From positions 620,001 through 684,000 of the forward strand of contig NOKP01000022.1 of NCBI GenBank assembly GCA_002682825.1: a stretch of 64,000 nucleotides of DNA. The letters are read 5' to 3'. The notes below the pieces were generated by a model. It saw only the letters and a list, made by a program, of their open reading frames with translations, was not told where the DNA came from and searched no databases. Below, piece by piece: positions 52,559-63,940 of the stretch. Position 1 is the stretch's first letter; every line of letters starts with the position of its first letter. The position numbers were made by a program, and so were the translations under genes. The DNA comes from Neonectria sp. B-13. Lineage: Eukaryota; Ascomycota; Sordariomycetes; Hypocreales; Nectriaceae.

Positions 52559-54152
52559 ATGGCAGACTCGGTGCTGAAAAACTGGGAGAATTGCGACAAG
52601 ACGGACACGCTCTTTATTATCGTCTGCACCTGCATTTGCTGGACGATTGTTCCAACGGTAGGTACTCCCTGCGCTCATTCGGCCAGACTCATGCTCACTG
52701 ACGCGTATCAGGTCGGAATCGCGTACGGCGGCTACTCATGGAAGCGCAATGGCCTCTCCAGCGCCATCCCCGCGCTGCTCGTCATCATGACCTGCTCGAT
52801 CCAGTGGTGGATCGTCGGGTACACGCTGGCCTACGGTGAGGGCGGATCCGTCGTGGGAAGCCTCACCTACCTCTTCCATCGTGGAGTGCTCGCCGAGCCG
52901 GTCGGGACGATCCCTGCACTCCTGTTCAGCCAATTCCAGCTGGTCTTCGAGGCGACCGTCTGCGCCATCGCGGTGGGCGGATTCTGCGAGCGTGCAAGAT
53001 TGCTACCCGTGGTGCCATTCATCTTTGTCGGTTTTCTCGACTCTTTGCAGCTTCTGGATCTATGCTGATATGTTGCGCAGCTCTGGTCTACCTTCATCTA
53101 CTGCCCTCTGGCCCACATGGTCTGGGGCGGAGGATTTCTTGGAGAGACACTGGGTGCTCTCGACTTTGCTGGGGGTAAACACGCATTCCTAGCCCCCTTG
53201 AGCAGAAAGATTGGCAGTACTGACAACTCGCAAACCACCAGGAACGCCGGTACACGTCTGCTCCGGTGCCACAGCCATGGCCATTAGCCTGTATCTTTCC
53301 TATCCCATCTTCCGCTCCCGCAGGTCCACCGTGCGCACCCCTACGCACATTCGCCTTCACCGACCCGGAAACTCCTTCTACCAATTGTTGGCCATGATTA
53401 TCATCTGGGGCTCATGGCTGGCCTTCGACGCCGGCACGACGCTGACCCTTTCCTTCCAGTCTCTGATGGCTCTCGCTGTGACCAATCTGTGCGCGTCGGC
53501 CGGGGCTTTGACATGGGCCTTGATGAACTACTTCGAAACCGGCCGTTGGTCCATCGACGCCATCTTCATGGGCGCCATCTCGGGTTTGGTCATGATCACA
53601 CCCGCTGCCGGCTTCATTGACCTCACCACTTCGTTCTTCTTTGGCATCTTCGGTGCCGTCCTGTGCCGCCAGGCTCTACGGATCAAGTTCACTGATTGGG
53701 CAAGACGCTGGAGATGGGTTGACAATGCCGATACCTTTGCGACGCATTGCGTGGGTGGCATTGCGGCGACAATTTGCACGGGGCTTTTTGCCCAGAAGAA
53801 GGTGGCGGCCTACGGCGAGGTTGAGATCGAAGGCGGCGTTTTCTTTGACGGCAACTTCAAGCAGCTGTGGATTCAGATCGCCGAGGCTACTATTGGTTTC
53901 GTCTGGGCCGGAGTGGGCTCATTCATCATAATTGCCTTGATCGACTGTATCCCCGGTCTTGAGGTCCTGGCAACGGACAAGTGAGTTTGAGACGGACTTC
54001 AGAGCCAATTCGCAGTGTCGCTAACAAAATTTCACAGGCACATCGCAGCTGGGTTGGATACAAACGAGACGGAGGAGACACTCTGCGACTACCAACACCC
54101 TGATGAGGACGATTATTGCCCCCTCGACGGAGGATCACTTGAGCTGGCGTGA
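52559..54152 (+). CDS. Ammonium transporter (Amt/Mep family)
   Basis: A 453-residue, eleven-TM channel-like transporter for NH4+/NH3. Exons are 52559-52657, 52712-53026, 53081-53174, 53242-53980 and 54038-54152 (sum 1362 nt). The Amt signature [14 protein letters not shown] carries the first pore histidine (H174), and [20 protein letters not shown] the second (H338), so the twin-His pore is intact. [33 protein letters not shown] is the expected TM4-TM5 region. It differs from classic Mep proteins at TM1 ([18 protein letters not shown] instead of a PGxGxFYGG form) and has a very short acidic tail ([16 protein letters not shown]). The start at MADSVLKNW was chosen because upstream sequence has no membrane or family features. 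Paired GATA boxes suggest nitrogen control. Confidence 0.88.
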
Positions 54153-55609
54153 GCTATTTAGCTGCCATGGCGTCGCTCTGACATCCTAACACACAAGACT
54201 CAATTCACGTCGTACTATCATCTTTGAGCTGAATGAAATACAACATTGGGGACAATTGAAGCCAGATTCAATTAGCATGAAATACACTAAATACACTTCT
54301 TCAGGACCACGTTCAATTAGCTCTCAGTTGAGGCCATGAGTGAACAATTTGGTGACCGGGTTCCCTGCCCACTGTATAAAGACGTGAATGGATACATGAA
54401 ATCCTTTTCTCTAACCGCACATTGATTCCCTTCTCATCTCTATCCCATACTACACATTTACCGATAGGAAGCCAAATTTGACCGCACGGCCTTTTCTTGC
54501 AATCGAAGATTTCTTGAAAGATTCCTAATAGGCAAGTCAAGCGAGGTATTGTCAGTCCTCCGCATCCAGCCACTTGGCAGAAGAGATTAACGAGACAAAA
54601 ACGGAGGCTATTCATTTCTGAACTAAGAACTCAGTTTCATTTGATCCCCTCAGCAACATTCAAGTGAGACTATTGCCTTTAGAAAGAATCAAGTTCTCAT
54701 CATTGCTCTTTTCAATTGATAACCCAGATCCCCCCCAACTGATCCATTACTGTGATTGTTTAGCAAATGCCCACATGAAACAAGGCGGGTATCCCTCGAA
54801 CATCTCTCATCTGTCGTCTCAACAGAACGAGGAGTAAACATACCTGCATGGATATAATTTAGATGTTTTCGTTGCACCCAATATGGGCACTAAACATGGC
54901 TGCTGAGCTAAGGACTGCGGTCCGTTGCTAAGAGGGCTTGGTTTGGTACCATTGCTGGGGCAGAGGCTTCTCTTTATACCACACTTTGGAAGCTTTAAGT
55001 TTGCATCACACCTTGTTGACCTGTCGTTTGAGTGAAGCTTTGCAGTCACACCTTGTGGACGCGAGAACCCGGCGGGCAGAGCTCAAGGCGTGCGCCAAGT
55101 GCCAGGTACAAAGTGACCTGGTGCACTAACAGAGACGAGGTACCTTTCATCTCTGTCCCGGGCAGCGAGGTATCTTCGCAACTGCCTCGAACTCGACTGA
55201 TTTGGCGTCACGGACAGCGACAATCATATCGATGAGGTTTTTGGCCCATCTTCCGATTCGAATCCCAAGCTGAAAGAAACTGCATCAATTTTGTACCGTC
55301 GCCAGTTGCTTTCGCCACCTTCATTCCAGAATGTCTACTAACCTTAGGCATGCCTCGGTATGGCCATTTAATTTGAACCAAATCTGAGCCTACCTCCCAA
55401 GATGCATGACAGTGCGAAAAGCCTACAGAGATTGTATGACTCACGCAGATCTATCTCACCAATTCTTCCTGCCAGAGCCCGAAGAGGTATGAATGCCTTA
55501 TTTTTTCTTAGAACACTTTTGCCATGTCAGGGGTTACCTATCATGCTCAAGGACATTTGAAGCCGACCACCAGAAGTGGAACTTAGCTCGTCATGCAGTA
55601 GCCCTGCCA
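54153..55609. other. Intergenic, nothing recognised
   Basis: About 1.46 kb between convergent genes; no exon, repeat or RNA gene noticed. Confidence 0.5.
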
Positions 55610-56731
55610 CTAGTCATCCTCCAAGTTCAGCATCTTGAGGCTAGCAGTCCACAGGGCGTTCTCGGTGGGAGGATCGTAGGCCTGGGGCGCGTAACCCGGA
55701 CCGCCAACGTACGTCTCACCGGAAACGGGCTCCGATTCAGACACGTCCTCGAGGTACTTGCCACCCTTGCCTTCCAATTCCTTGGCCACGGCAGCCCAGA
55801 CGCTTGTAGCCGATCCTTGCTCGGGGCTCTTGAGCATACGCTGGACCTCCGGGGTAGCCATCACCTCCTCGGCATTGGGAATGTACTTTTGCAGGGGGGT
55901 GAAGATGCCACCGGGGTGAAGACTCCAGGCATGCAGCCCACTGCTGCCGTAACGGCGATCAAGCTCGTTAGCAAAGTGAATGTTGGCAAGCTTGGCTTGG
56001 CCGTACGCCAACCAGGCGTTGTACTCCGTCGTCTCCCAGTTCAGATCATCAAGGTTGATGTGGCCTTCGCGGTGGGCCGCCGACGCAACCGAGATCACGC
56101 GAGAGTTAAATTCCGGAGTTGAGGAAGCCAGAAGCGTCGGCTTCAACAGTTGGAAGAGAAGGAAATGCCCTGATGATGAAAAAGGTTAATCATGCTTTTA
56201 GCGACACATCTTGAGGCTGAACTCACCCAGGTGGCAGGTACCAAACTGGAGCTCAAACCCGTCCTTGGTTTTGCCTTGAGGACAAGCCATAATGCCTATC
56301 GCATCATTGGAATTATATTCATCGTGAGCCTAGGAATTGATTGACTGACCGGCATTGTTGAGCAGAACGTTAAGCCTCTTACTCTTGCTCAAGAACTCCT
56401 TGGCTCCAGCTCTTACACTATCCAGAGAGGTGAGGTCCATCTGGATAACCTCGATCTTGCCAGGTTTTCCATCAGAAAGAATGTCTTCGGCAACTTGCTC
56501 GCCCTTGGCGATATCGCGGACGGTGATGAAGACATCAGCTCCGGCGACGTGGAAGGCCCGAGCGGCCTCGGGACCAATACCGCCGGGGGAGCAACCAGTG
56601 ACCAAGACGACTCGGCCACTCCACTTGCCGACAAGACCCTGATCCTCGACGATTTGGACGGCAGTGGGGCGAGCATCGCCCGGGCCATTCAGCGTCTTAT
56701 GCTGTTCGAGATAAGGGGCGAGACGAGGCAT
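55610..56731 (-). CDS. Short-chain dehydrogenase (retinol-dehydrogenase / WW-oxidoreductase-like)
   Basis: A 336-residue classical-type SDR from exons 56350-56731, 56227-56295 and 55610-56169 (sum 1011 nt). VVLVTGCSPGGIGPEAARAF holds the dinucleotide motif with TG at residues 45-46; an extra residue makes it TGxxxGGIG. VRDIAKGEQ with its arginine after strand 2 favours NADP(H). NVLLNNAG lies near 120-127, and the catalytic pair is Y206-G-Q-A-K210 inside LAYGQAKLAN. HPGGIFTPLQKY follows. Reading matches fungal light-induced or retinol-dehydrogenase-like SDRs of unknown substrate. It lies 360 bp from a medium-chain reductase in the same orientation. The 69-nt middle exon is placed by frame and splice sites. 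Confidence 0.87.
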
Positions 56732-57090
56732 TTCGACGTTGATGGTTTTGAGCAGAAATGATATCGTTGGGAGGGATGTAAATGAATCGATATGGAGGAT
56801 GAATATTAAATTTTTGAGGAGCACGAACGGGGAAAATTGTATTTATAGTTATAGTCGTTCCCATAGCGCGAGTCTAAGCTGGCCGAATATGCCCCAGACC
56901 CCAAGCGGTGCAGATCCACCATTAATCATTGGCGTGCGGCGGACCTTTCAACTCTCCGCGTCAATCAAGCAATAAGAGTTTTCCGCAAGCATGCTACACA
57001 TTTACCGCAGATGTTCCGCAAACGTTCCAACGGTTAGATTGGAACAGGTAGTATACTAACATTTAAAATATAATAAACAGTTTAAAATAT

Positions 57091-58329
57091 TTAAAGTCTA
57101 ATTACAACCTTTCCAACATGTAATCCTGAGTAAAGATACTCAAATGCCATAGCGGAATCCTCAAAAGTAAAAATCTTATCAACTATAGAGTTAAGCCGGA
57201 CTTTCCTCTCCTCTAGAAACCTGTTCAATTCCTCAAACTCCTTCTTTGATCCTACTTGGATGCCCCTAAATCAAAGATTAGTAACAATTCAATTTCTCTA
57301 GAGAAACGAACGAGTGTGTCAGTGTGATAACTTACTGAATCTTAGCTGCCTTTGTTAAAAGAGTGAGTAGCACACTGGGATTCCAGTCGGCCTGGAAGCC
57401 ATCTAGAAACCCTACAAACGAAACGGTACCGTGCTTCTTTCGTAAGGCCTGAAAGTCAGAGGGGATGGAAGCCGGGCCAGTGTTGTTTACAACATAGTCT
57501 ACCCCTTTGCCATCAGTGAGACGCAGCGCTTCCGCTGCAACGTCTGCGTGCTTCCTGTAGTTGATTCCTTGGACACTTTCGCCAAGCTCTTTAGCCTTTT
57601 CAAGCTTGGCGTCTGAAGAAGAGGTTATGATTGGCTTGATGCCGGCCGCAAGACATATTAGCAGCGCAAACATGCTCACGCCGCCGGTGCCTTTGCATCC
57701 ATCAGCGAAGGGATCAGCAGAACTCGGTCACGTATCATCTCACCTTGCAATAGCACTGCCATGTCCTCGTTCAAGTTTTTCAGCGAATCAAGCGATGTCC
57801 AGGCCGTCAGTCCCGCACACGCAATCGTCGATGCCTGTTCAAATCAATCAGCCGACTCCACACAACCGCCAACGACCGCCCCCTGGACCTAACCTACCTC
57901 CTCCCAAGATAAATGCTGCGGCAGCTTCACCAAGAACTTTTCTTCGAACACCGCAAATTCTGTTAGCACCCCTGGGCCATCGCCACCAAGGGCCACTGCC
58001 TCGACGTCCCTTTCAGTGCCGTCCAGATTTGTCATGTTGAAGACTGGGGCCACGTGATCCCCGATTTTCAATTCCTTCACCTCATCTCCAACCGCCACAA
58101 CCTCCGCCGCGCAGTCCGACGCGGGTATGCCTCTGGATGCGGCCGGCGCCGGGTAGCGGCCTTCGTGCAGCATGGCGACATCACGGAAGTTTAGCGAGAC
58201 GGCATGGATGCGGATGACGACGTCGTGAGGGGCGAGCGTCTCTGGGAGTGTTTCGATGGAGGGTACAATGGAAAGAGGGTAAGGGGGCTCAGTACGACGG
58301 AAAGAGCGGCAGGTGCGTGGGTAGGCCAT
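57091..58329 (-). CDS. Zinc-independent medium-chain dehydrogenase / quinone-oxidoreductase-like
   Basis: A 350-residue MDR protein from exons 57898-58329, 57744-57834, 57336-57690 and 57091-57265 (sum 1053 nt). The GroES-like N-terminus shows VVIRIHAVSLNFRDVAMLHE and then GIPASDCAAEVVAVGDEV and LKIGDHVAP. The zinc ligands of true alcohol dehydrogenases are missing (NFRDV in place of CHTD; no four-Cys lobe), as in quinone reductases and related enoyl reductases. The Rossmann part reads LLQG/TGGVSMFALLICLAAG, GINYRKHADVAAEA and GVDYVVNNTG. Probably an NADP(H)-linked reductase of quinones or enones. Upstream lie three tandem repeat units with palindromes, and a similar CCGC...GCGG element precedes the SDR at 60 kb, so co-regulation is possible. 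Confidence 0.88.
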
Positions 58330-58495
58330 GTTAGTGACTTGATAGATGGGTTTCAATTCATCAAGTGGTTTAGGAAGGTGGGAGTTGGTCTCGGGGGCCG
58401 ATAAGGGAGAGTTCTCTTCTGTTTCTTCCCGGGTGTCGCGAGCTCTTAAGTACACATAGTTGTATACTGGAATATCAGAGCTTGACTTATCTTAG

Positions 58496-58960
58496 ATCCG
58501 CAGATGCGTTGAGCGGATCTTTCCAATTATGACTCTCTGCCAATGAGATGTACGCCCTTCCCGCATTCTCCGCCACTACTGAGGACATGACATGTCATGT
58601 CCGAGGCATGTCGCAACCGGCGCTACCTCGTCCGTCAAACTCCGCTCCACCATCTCAACCCGCCACACCTTCTAAATCCGCACATGCGTTAAGCGGATCC
58701 TTCCACTTAACATATGACTCTCTGTCAATGAGATGTACGCCCTTCCCGCATACCCTGTCACTACTGCGGACATATTGTATTATGTCCGAGGCATATCATA
58801 GTTGGCGGTACTTCCGCCATTAAACTCGGCTATCCCTGCATATGTGTTAAGCAAATCCTTCCACGTAACATGGCACTCTCCATCCGCGGAATGTATGCTC
58901 TCCCCGCCTATTTCCTCATTCCCTGCCCTTTAGACAACTCTTGATTCATTGTGGCCGCGT
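58496..58960. repeat. Three diverged tandem units of about 180 and 156 bp with palindromes
   Basis: Units begin at 58496, 58676 and 58832. Each opens with an ATCCGC-N11-GCGGAT element (perfect in units 1 and 2, decayed in unit 3), then TTCCA, ACTCTC, ATG, a GTAYGC(C/T)CTCCCCGC-like block, and in units 1 and 2 a GGACAT...ATGTCC palindrome (58583-58602 and 58768-58787). Unit 3 has lost several C/G positions to T/A. The array starts about 165 bp upstream of the reductase start codon. Confidence 0.8.
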
Positions 58961-59209
58961 GAAAACGCAAACCGGTATAAAGCGGACGAGGCTTACTATA
59001 TTAGGTTATGGCTAAGGGGGGGTTTACTGTTTTAGTAGCTGAGCAAGCCGGAGCAGAGCCTAATACGTTTTATTAAGCTCTTAAGGTTAAGGTTACAGTT
59101 GCCGTTGAGAAGTAAAGGGAGCAGCATGGTCGATATATACACAACTAGCATTTCTCTCGCGGACAATCCGTACTCAGGAAAAAAGAAAAAGTCACATTTC
59201 TCCTATCAA
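58961..59209. other. Short AT-rich spacer
   Basis: About 250 bp between the repeat array and the 3' end of the next SDR gene; no gene. Confidence 0.4.
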
Positions 59210-60244
59210 TCAATCCGCTCTTAGTTCGAGCTTCAGCAAGTCCCCCTCTAAAACCTGCTGTTTCTGGGCAACCAGCTCATCTGGATCCCACTTCGCGCTC
59301 AAGAATCTTCCGTTAAGCCACTGCAAGTTCCCAGGCTGGCGTGTTAGCCACACGAAGAAATATCCGCAAAGCTCTGGATCGTCAATAAGGTCTATCATAT
59401 CGTCAGCACATGTCTTCTCCCCTCCATAGGCTTGAGCGATAGTAGAGAGTTGAGACTCGAGTGATTACGGACATTGTTTGAAATTGTCGTCCGGCGACGC
59501 GTTAAGCGCCATCTCTGTCGCCACGGCACCGGGATGCACCACGGCAGAAAAGAGGCCTCTCGAGCCAAATTGCTCGGCCACGTGCTCGGTTATCCTTATC
59601 TGCGCCAGCTTGCTAATGCAATACTTGCTAGGAGCGATTGATCCTCTGCGAATGAGGGCGGCGACGGTTCCGACGACCAGGAACGCTCTACCAGCGTCCT
59701 CCGGCGCCTTCAGAAGGAGGGGTACCATGTAGTGCGCTACATGGTAGGTGCCGAGCGTGTTGACAGCAAAGGACTGTGCCCAGAACTCGTCCGTGGCGTC
59801 GCCATCGGTGACGTTGAGCTCGCGGTTGCTGGCATAGCCCGAGTTGACGATGACAGCGTTTAAATGCTGCTGCTGCTGTCCTAGCTTCTCTCGCGTGAAA
59901 GCGGCGAGGTCGCGGACGGAGGTTGGCTTCGCAATATCACACATCGCGCTGTAGACGATGCAGCGTGGGTTGATGTCTGCGATCTCGGAGGCCACATCCT
60001 GCAGCTGCTGCGTGTTGCGTGCTGCGAGAATGATGGTGCTCGCGCCTGCCTTCGCGTAGGATCGTGCGATGCCAGCGCCGATGCCACGGGAGGCACCAAC
60101 AACGCATACGTTGTATGGAGTCGGGAGGGAAAGCGACGACTGGAGGGTGGCCCCGGGCTTGTGGTGAACCGTCTTGGTGAAGTTGTCAAAGCCAGTTACA
60201 CGGCGATCGGCCCAGTCCTTGTTGAGTTCTTGATCTTCGAGCAT
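59210..60244 (-). CDS. Short-chain dehydrogenase
   Basis: A 330-residue SDR from exons 59473-60244 and 59210-59430 (sum 993 nt). The NAD(P) motif is VVGASRGIG (49-56), followed by ILAARNTQQL with its arginine favouring NADP(H). CDIAKPTSV supplies the conserved Asp, VIVNSGYA replaces NNAG, and the catalytic pair is Y208-C-I-S-K212 in PSKYCISK. VVHPGAVATEM is the usual PG motif. The C-terminal exon reads DDPELCGYFFVWLT and WLNGRFLSAKWDPDEL, common in fungal SDRs of this subgroup. The joining intron (59431-59472, donor GTCCGT) is only 42 nt, short even for a fungus, but it is the one that keeps the conserved C-terminus in frame. If unspliced, the protein would end at 59465. Substrate unknown. 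Confidence 0.85.
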
Positions 60245-60368
60245 ATTGGGCAGGCTTTCATACTAGACCAGTTGTGGAATGGGGGAGTAAAAGGGATGAG
60301 TGCTGTTGAATATGAGAGCTGGGTTATATTTATAGGTTGGTAAGGGCTTGTAGGGGTTATCGGAGCTG

Positions 60369-60385
60369 TCCGCTAATCCAGCGGA
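60369..60385. promoter_or_regulatory. TCCGC-N7-GCGGA inverted repeat upstream of the SDR
   Basis: TCCGC (60369-60373), TAATCCA, GCGGA (60381-60385), 125 bp upstream of the SDR start. It resembles the CCGC...GCGG element in the repeat array upstream of the reductase gene. Candidate zinc-cluster binding site. Confidence 0.4.
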
Positions 60386-62387
60386 TAATAACCCAGTGGC
60401 CAATAGGGCTACGATATCAATCAGTATCTAAGTTTATTGTATTTATAGCATCTCACATCTATTAATAAGGCAGCGGGCGTTTCCGACCCGTCTGTAGGCG
60501 TCAGATTGCCCATTCGCCTGTTGAAGAATAACAGCGAACGCCCATCCCTCGACACACCGCGACAAGACGCAACAGAGAACCTCATCTCCGTCGTGAATGC
60601 ACCTCGGGCATGTTAAACTTTGCGTAGCCGATGCCTGTTCAGTTCTCTCTCACCAAGTTCGCTCCTGCTTTGTATTTCGAGGCCTTGTATCTTGCCTTGA
60701 CTATGGGGCCCCTGAGTCGAAGCCGTGCCCCGATAACATGACCGAAATTACCACTCTGCTCATACGATACATCATCCACCACCTCACTCATCGTCTCCCG
60801 ATCCGGACTGACCAAGACCGAAATCTCTCTCGAATGCCGTGCCCACCCCCACGAAGGGAGCGTATGAGATATGGCCTGCCTTTGTTCTTCTGCCCGTCGC
60901 AGCGAGACCTCTCGAGCTTTCAACTAAAGTTGGTGTCTAGGGTGGTCGTCCGACAGTAATGAGAGGCCCAAGTATATCTCGACTTTGAAGCCTTGTTCTT
61001 AATAGTTGGTCCCCTTCTCTAGATCTCTAAAGCTCACATGCCCCAGCCGAATTTCACATATCTGAAGCATATCCACCCAAGGGGCCGCTTGGCGGTCGTA
61101 GCTGACATTTACAAAGCACGTCTCTGGGATTATACCTTGAGAACCGTGAACAGCGGGCAGCATTGCTTAGGGACGGACAAGACGGACGCGGAGTCAAGAG
61201 ACGTTGAGAGACAACTTGAGCGGTTCGGCCCGACCCTTGACATCGATCATATGTCGGACCGGGCCGAGCTTTTCCTGTCACAAATCATAGATCTTTTGAA
61301 GTTTGAGCCCCGCCGGCACTGTTGGATGGGGATATGCAATCTATCGGTCCAGGAGAAAAATAGCTCAAGGCAAGGGACGTTGAGGTACGGCCGAGGTATT
61401 CGACCCCGAGGTCAAACGGGCGCGCCACGGCCTCCGATATGCTTTACGCATCCACCACACTGGCCTCTCAATCTACGTTTGCCCCAAGGCGACTCCACTG
61501 CTCGGAGACTTGCGGCGGAGTAATTCAACAACCCGGTCCGGAGTCCAAACGGGATCGGCGCCCTCATTCCCTGAATACCTTCCAGGCCTGTACCATATCG
61601 TTTCCACCTTGCCTGTTGATGCGACTTCCCGCGAATCGAGGAAGGCTTCTTGGGAGCTTATTGGCACGCTCCTGGTGAGGCCAGGGAAGTTATCCACAGT
61701 CGGTCAAGAAAGAGCTGCGGAAGTTTGGCGGAACATTGTGGATCTCGTGAGTGCTCGAATGTCCGAGGGGTCTAGAAATGACATGACATTACGGAGTTAA
61801 ATCACGGTACTATGTATTGATTTCAAAGCAACTCCTCCTTGTTCAGTACAGTACAGCGAAGATCCCTACAAACGGGATAGTAACATGAGTGGTCCGTTAC
61901 ATGGGGCCAGGACTTACCAGAGGGAAATCAGGAGTGAGTCGGCCTGCAGTTGCACCGATTGCTACTTGAATTGGGATCTATTGGGCACTAAGTAGCTGAT
62001 CGGCGTCTCAGGCAAATCGAACCCGACCATGGCTCTATCAGTACACACAGCTTTACCAGGTTATGACATGTTGATCCTGCACGTTTCTCCACTTGAGCTG
62101 GTGGCATCATCACCGATAGAAACCTTAACAGGCTTTTGCAAATACGTACTTCTCGTGAAGAGCTAAGGTTGGATAATTTGTAAGCTTGCCAGAAGTCAAC
62201 AGAGATCCGGGCTCATTAGCTCAGTGGTCAGAGAGATCTATAGCAAGCTGCTGAGTTCTACATAAGTCGTTATCAATGGATGAGAGTTCATTTTTCAGTA
62301 ACTCACTTACAAATTCAAGTCTTTATTATTTACTCAATCATTTTTTATTACCATATTAGGGGTTATCTTTTGTCATCGCAATTGTCT
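60386..62387. other. Mostly gene-poor region with one possible coding stretch
   Basis: About 2 kb. One open stretch at 61388-61800 is listed separately. A tRNA-like 5' half at 62209-62235 lacks the rest of a tRNA. AT-rich at 62290-62370. Confidence 0.4.
61388..61800 (+). CDS. Possible hypothetical protein, 3' exon only
   Basis: One frame reads GTAEVFDPEVKRARHGLRYA, then ICYVCPKATPLLGDL-like sequence, YLPGLYHIVSTLPVDATSRE, WELIGTLLVRPGKLSTVGQE and RAAEVWRNIVDLVSARMSE, ending at 61800. The composition is protein-like and the C-terminal part looks helical, but no start codon fits at the 5' side and I recognise no family. It could be the last exon of a gene with its front lost, or chance. Confidence 0.25.
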
Positions 62388-63363
62388 ACTCCAATCCGAA
62401 AAGTTGTGATTTCTGCCTTCAGCGATGTATCCAATGTCAACGTCGTTGATTCCACCATCGAACCTCTGTAGCCTAAACAAGTACAAATATCCGTGTTCTA
62501 CTCTGGCTTTAATGGAGGCAATGCCGGTATGCGACTTGATGTATACCCAGGCCAAAGGAAGGCACCTTTAACACCTGGCTACTGCCTCGTCGGCACCGTT
62601 GTCGCCAATGGACCGGATTGCGTCTCTAACTTCAAAATCTGGAGACGTTGTAGTATCACTTAGTGTCTATGATGCACAGCCTAAGCGCATCAACCTGCCT
62701 GAGAAGTACGTCATTAGATTCCCACCCGGCGTGGATCTTTAGTAGGCCACTGCCTTGGTGTTGGATTGGTCCACAGCGTATGGGATAGTTATGCACTCTG
62801 CTAAAGTCAGCGCTGGTCAACGTGTGTTCGTCCGCGGCGTCAGCGGTGCCGTGGGGTACGCCGTTATGAAACTGTCAATTGCAAGATGTGGGGTGTATGG
62901 CACGGCATCTGAAAGAAACCACGCGGCTATCCGAGAGCAAGGCGGTAAACCATTCGTCTATACGAATAGATTCTGGATCAAGTCCATGCAAGAAATTGGT
63001 GGCGCGCATGCTGTCTTCGACGCTTTGGGTTTCAGGAGCTGGGACGAATCATGGTCTATAATTGACTCGCACGACATTCTCATTGGATATGGTGGCAATT
63101 TGTACAAGCTGAATAACGAGGATATTGCCAACAAAAAGTCGATGGTATGGGCTATTGCTTAGCTATATCTCAATAACATAACGCAGGGCTGGAAAAGGGC
63201 TACGTTCTTTCACATCTCTAGAGATGGCAAGAGCTTCGAGCCCGATCTTCAAACCCTGTTCAAGCTATGTGCTGAGGAAATGATCCCCATGCCGATCAAG
63301 AAAGTGTGGCAGCTTGATGAGATCCAGGATGCCATCGAAGCTGGGGTTGGGGAACTAGGATAG
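62388..63363 (+). pseudogene. Medium-chain reductase (quinone-oxidoreductase-like) pseudogene
   Basis: Recognisable over nearly its whole length: RKVVISAFSDVSNVNVVDST, a TAG at 62469, VQISVFYSGFNGGNAGMRL and LTPGYCLVGTVVANGPDCVS, a one-base frameshift near 62640, DVVVSLSVYDAQPKRINLPE, two adjacent TAGs at 62740 and 62743, [60 protein letters not shown], a TAG at 63160, then SFEPDLQTLFKLCAEEMIPM and KVWQLDEIQDAIEAG to a stop at 63361. The double TAG sits where Gln-Gln would fit, as expected for CpA-to-TpA changes. Four stops plus a frameshift make it non-functional. Confidence 0.85.
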
Positions 63364-63940
63364 GATCGATATTGGTTCAGGTGTAAAGTGATTAGGGCAG
63401 TGATTTGAACGTATCTTGGTTGGCTTCATAGAATAGGGCGGGCTCCGCTAGGTTGTCCATATTCCTTCATTACATTTCATACTACTTTGAGTAGGAGCTT
63501 CGTTGTCCTTTTCCTATTTCAAGTCTTTTCGTCCGGGTAGTCGTACAGCCGCGACAATCTCCTAAGGGAGCACAGGACGTGCTGAGCTAAACTATCTAAA
63601 GTTGCTGCCGCCAAATGGCCGAGCCACCAATCTCGCAACATTTCTTGAGTCCCTGGGGAGCTGTACACATGCTCAAGCCCTCCAAAAGCTAGCTTTCCTA
63701 CCCGTAGTCCGCTCTACTGTGGGTTTCATCAAAACACATCAATACATATAAGTATCCCTGGTCTTCCTCCTGCAGCTGCATCCCCCAGCTTATCCAGCAT
63801 TTCATCTGCTCAAAGGCGCTCCTTATCTGCTGCCATTCCCAACCCCTACCTCTCCTCTATCCCTTGCTCCTTTACCCTTCATATTTCATTTTTCAGTTCT
63901 AGAGTCTACATTAATTATTGAGTGCTAATACTGCTGCAAT
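63364..63940. promoter_or_regulatory. Probable promoter of the gene starting at the window end
   Basis: 577 bp without a gene; from about 63760 it becomes strongly C/T-rich (CTTCCTCCTGC, CTACCTCTCCTCTATCCCTTG), the usual leader composition before a fungal start codon. Confidence 0.4.

Noticed and set aside
62209..62235. tRNA-like 5' half (GGGCTCATTAGCTCAGTGGT...)
   Set aside because: The D-arm looks right, but there is no matching anticodon arm, no T-loop GGTTC and no complementary acceptor strand downstream. At best a fragment.
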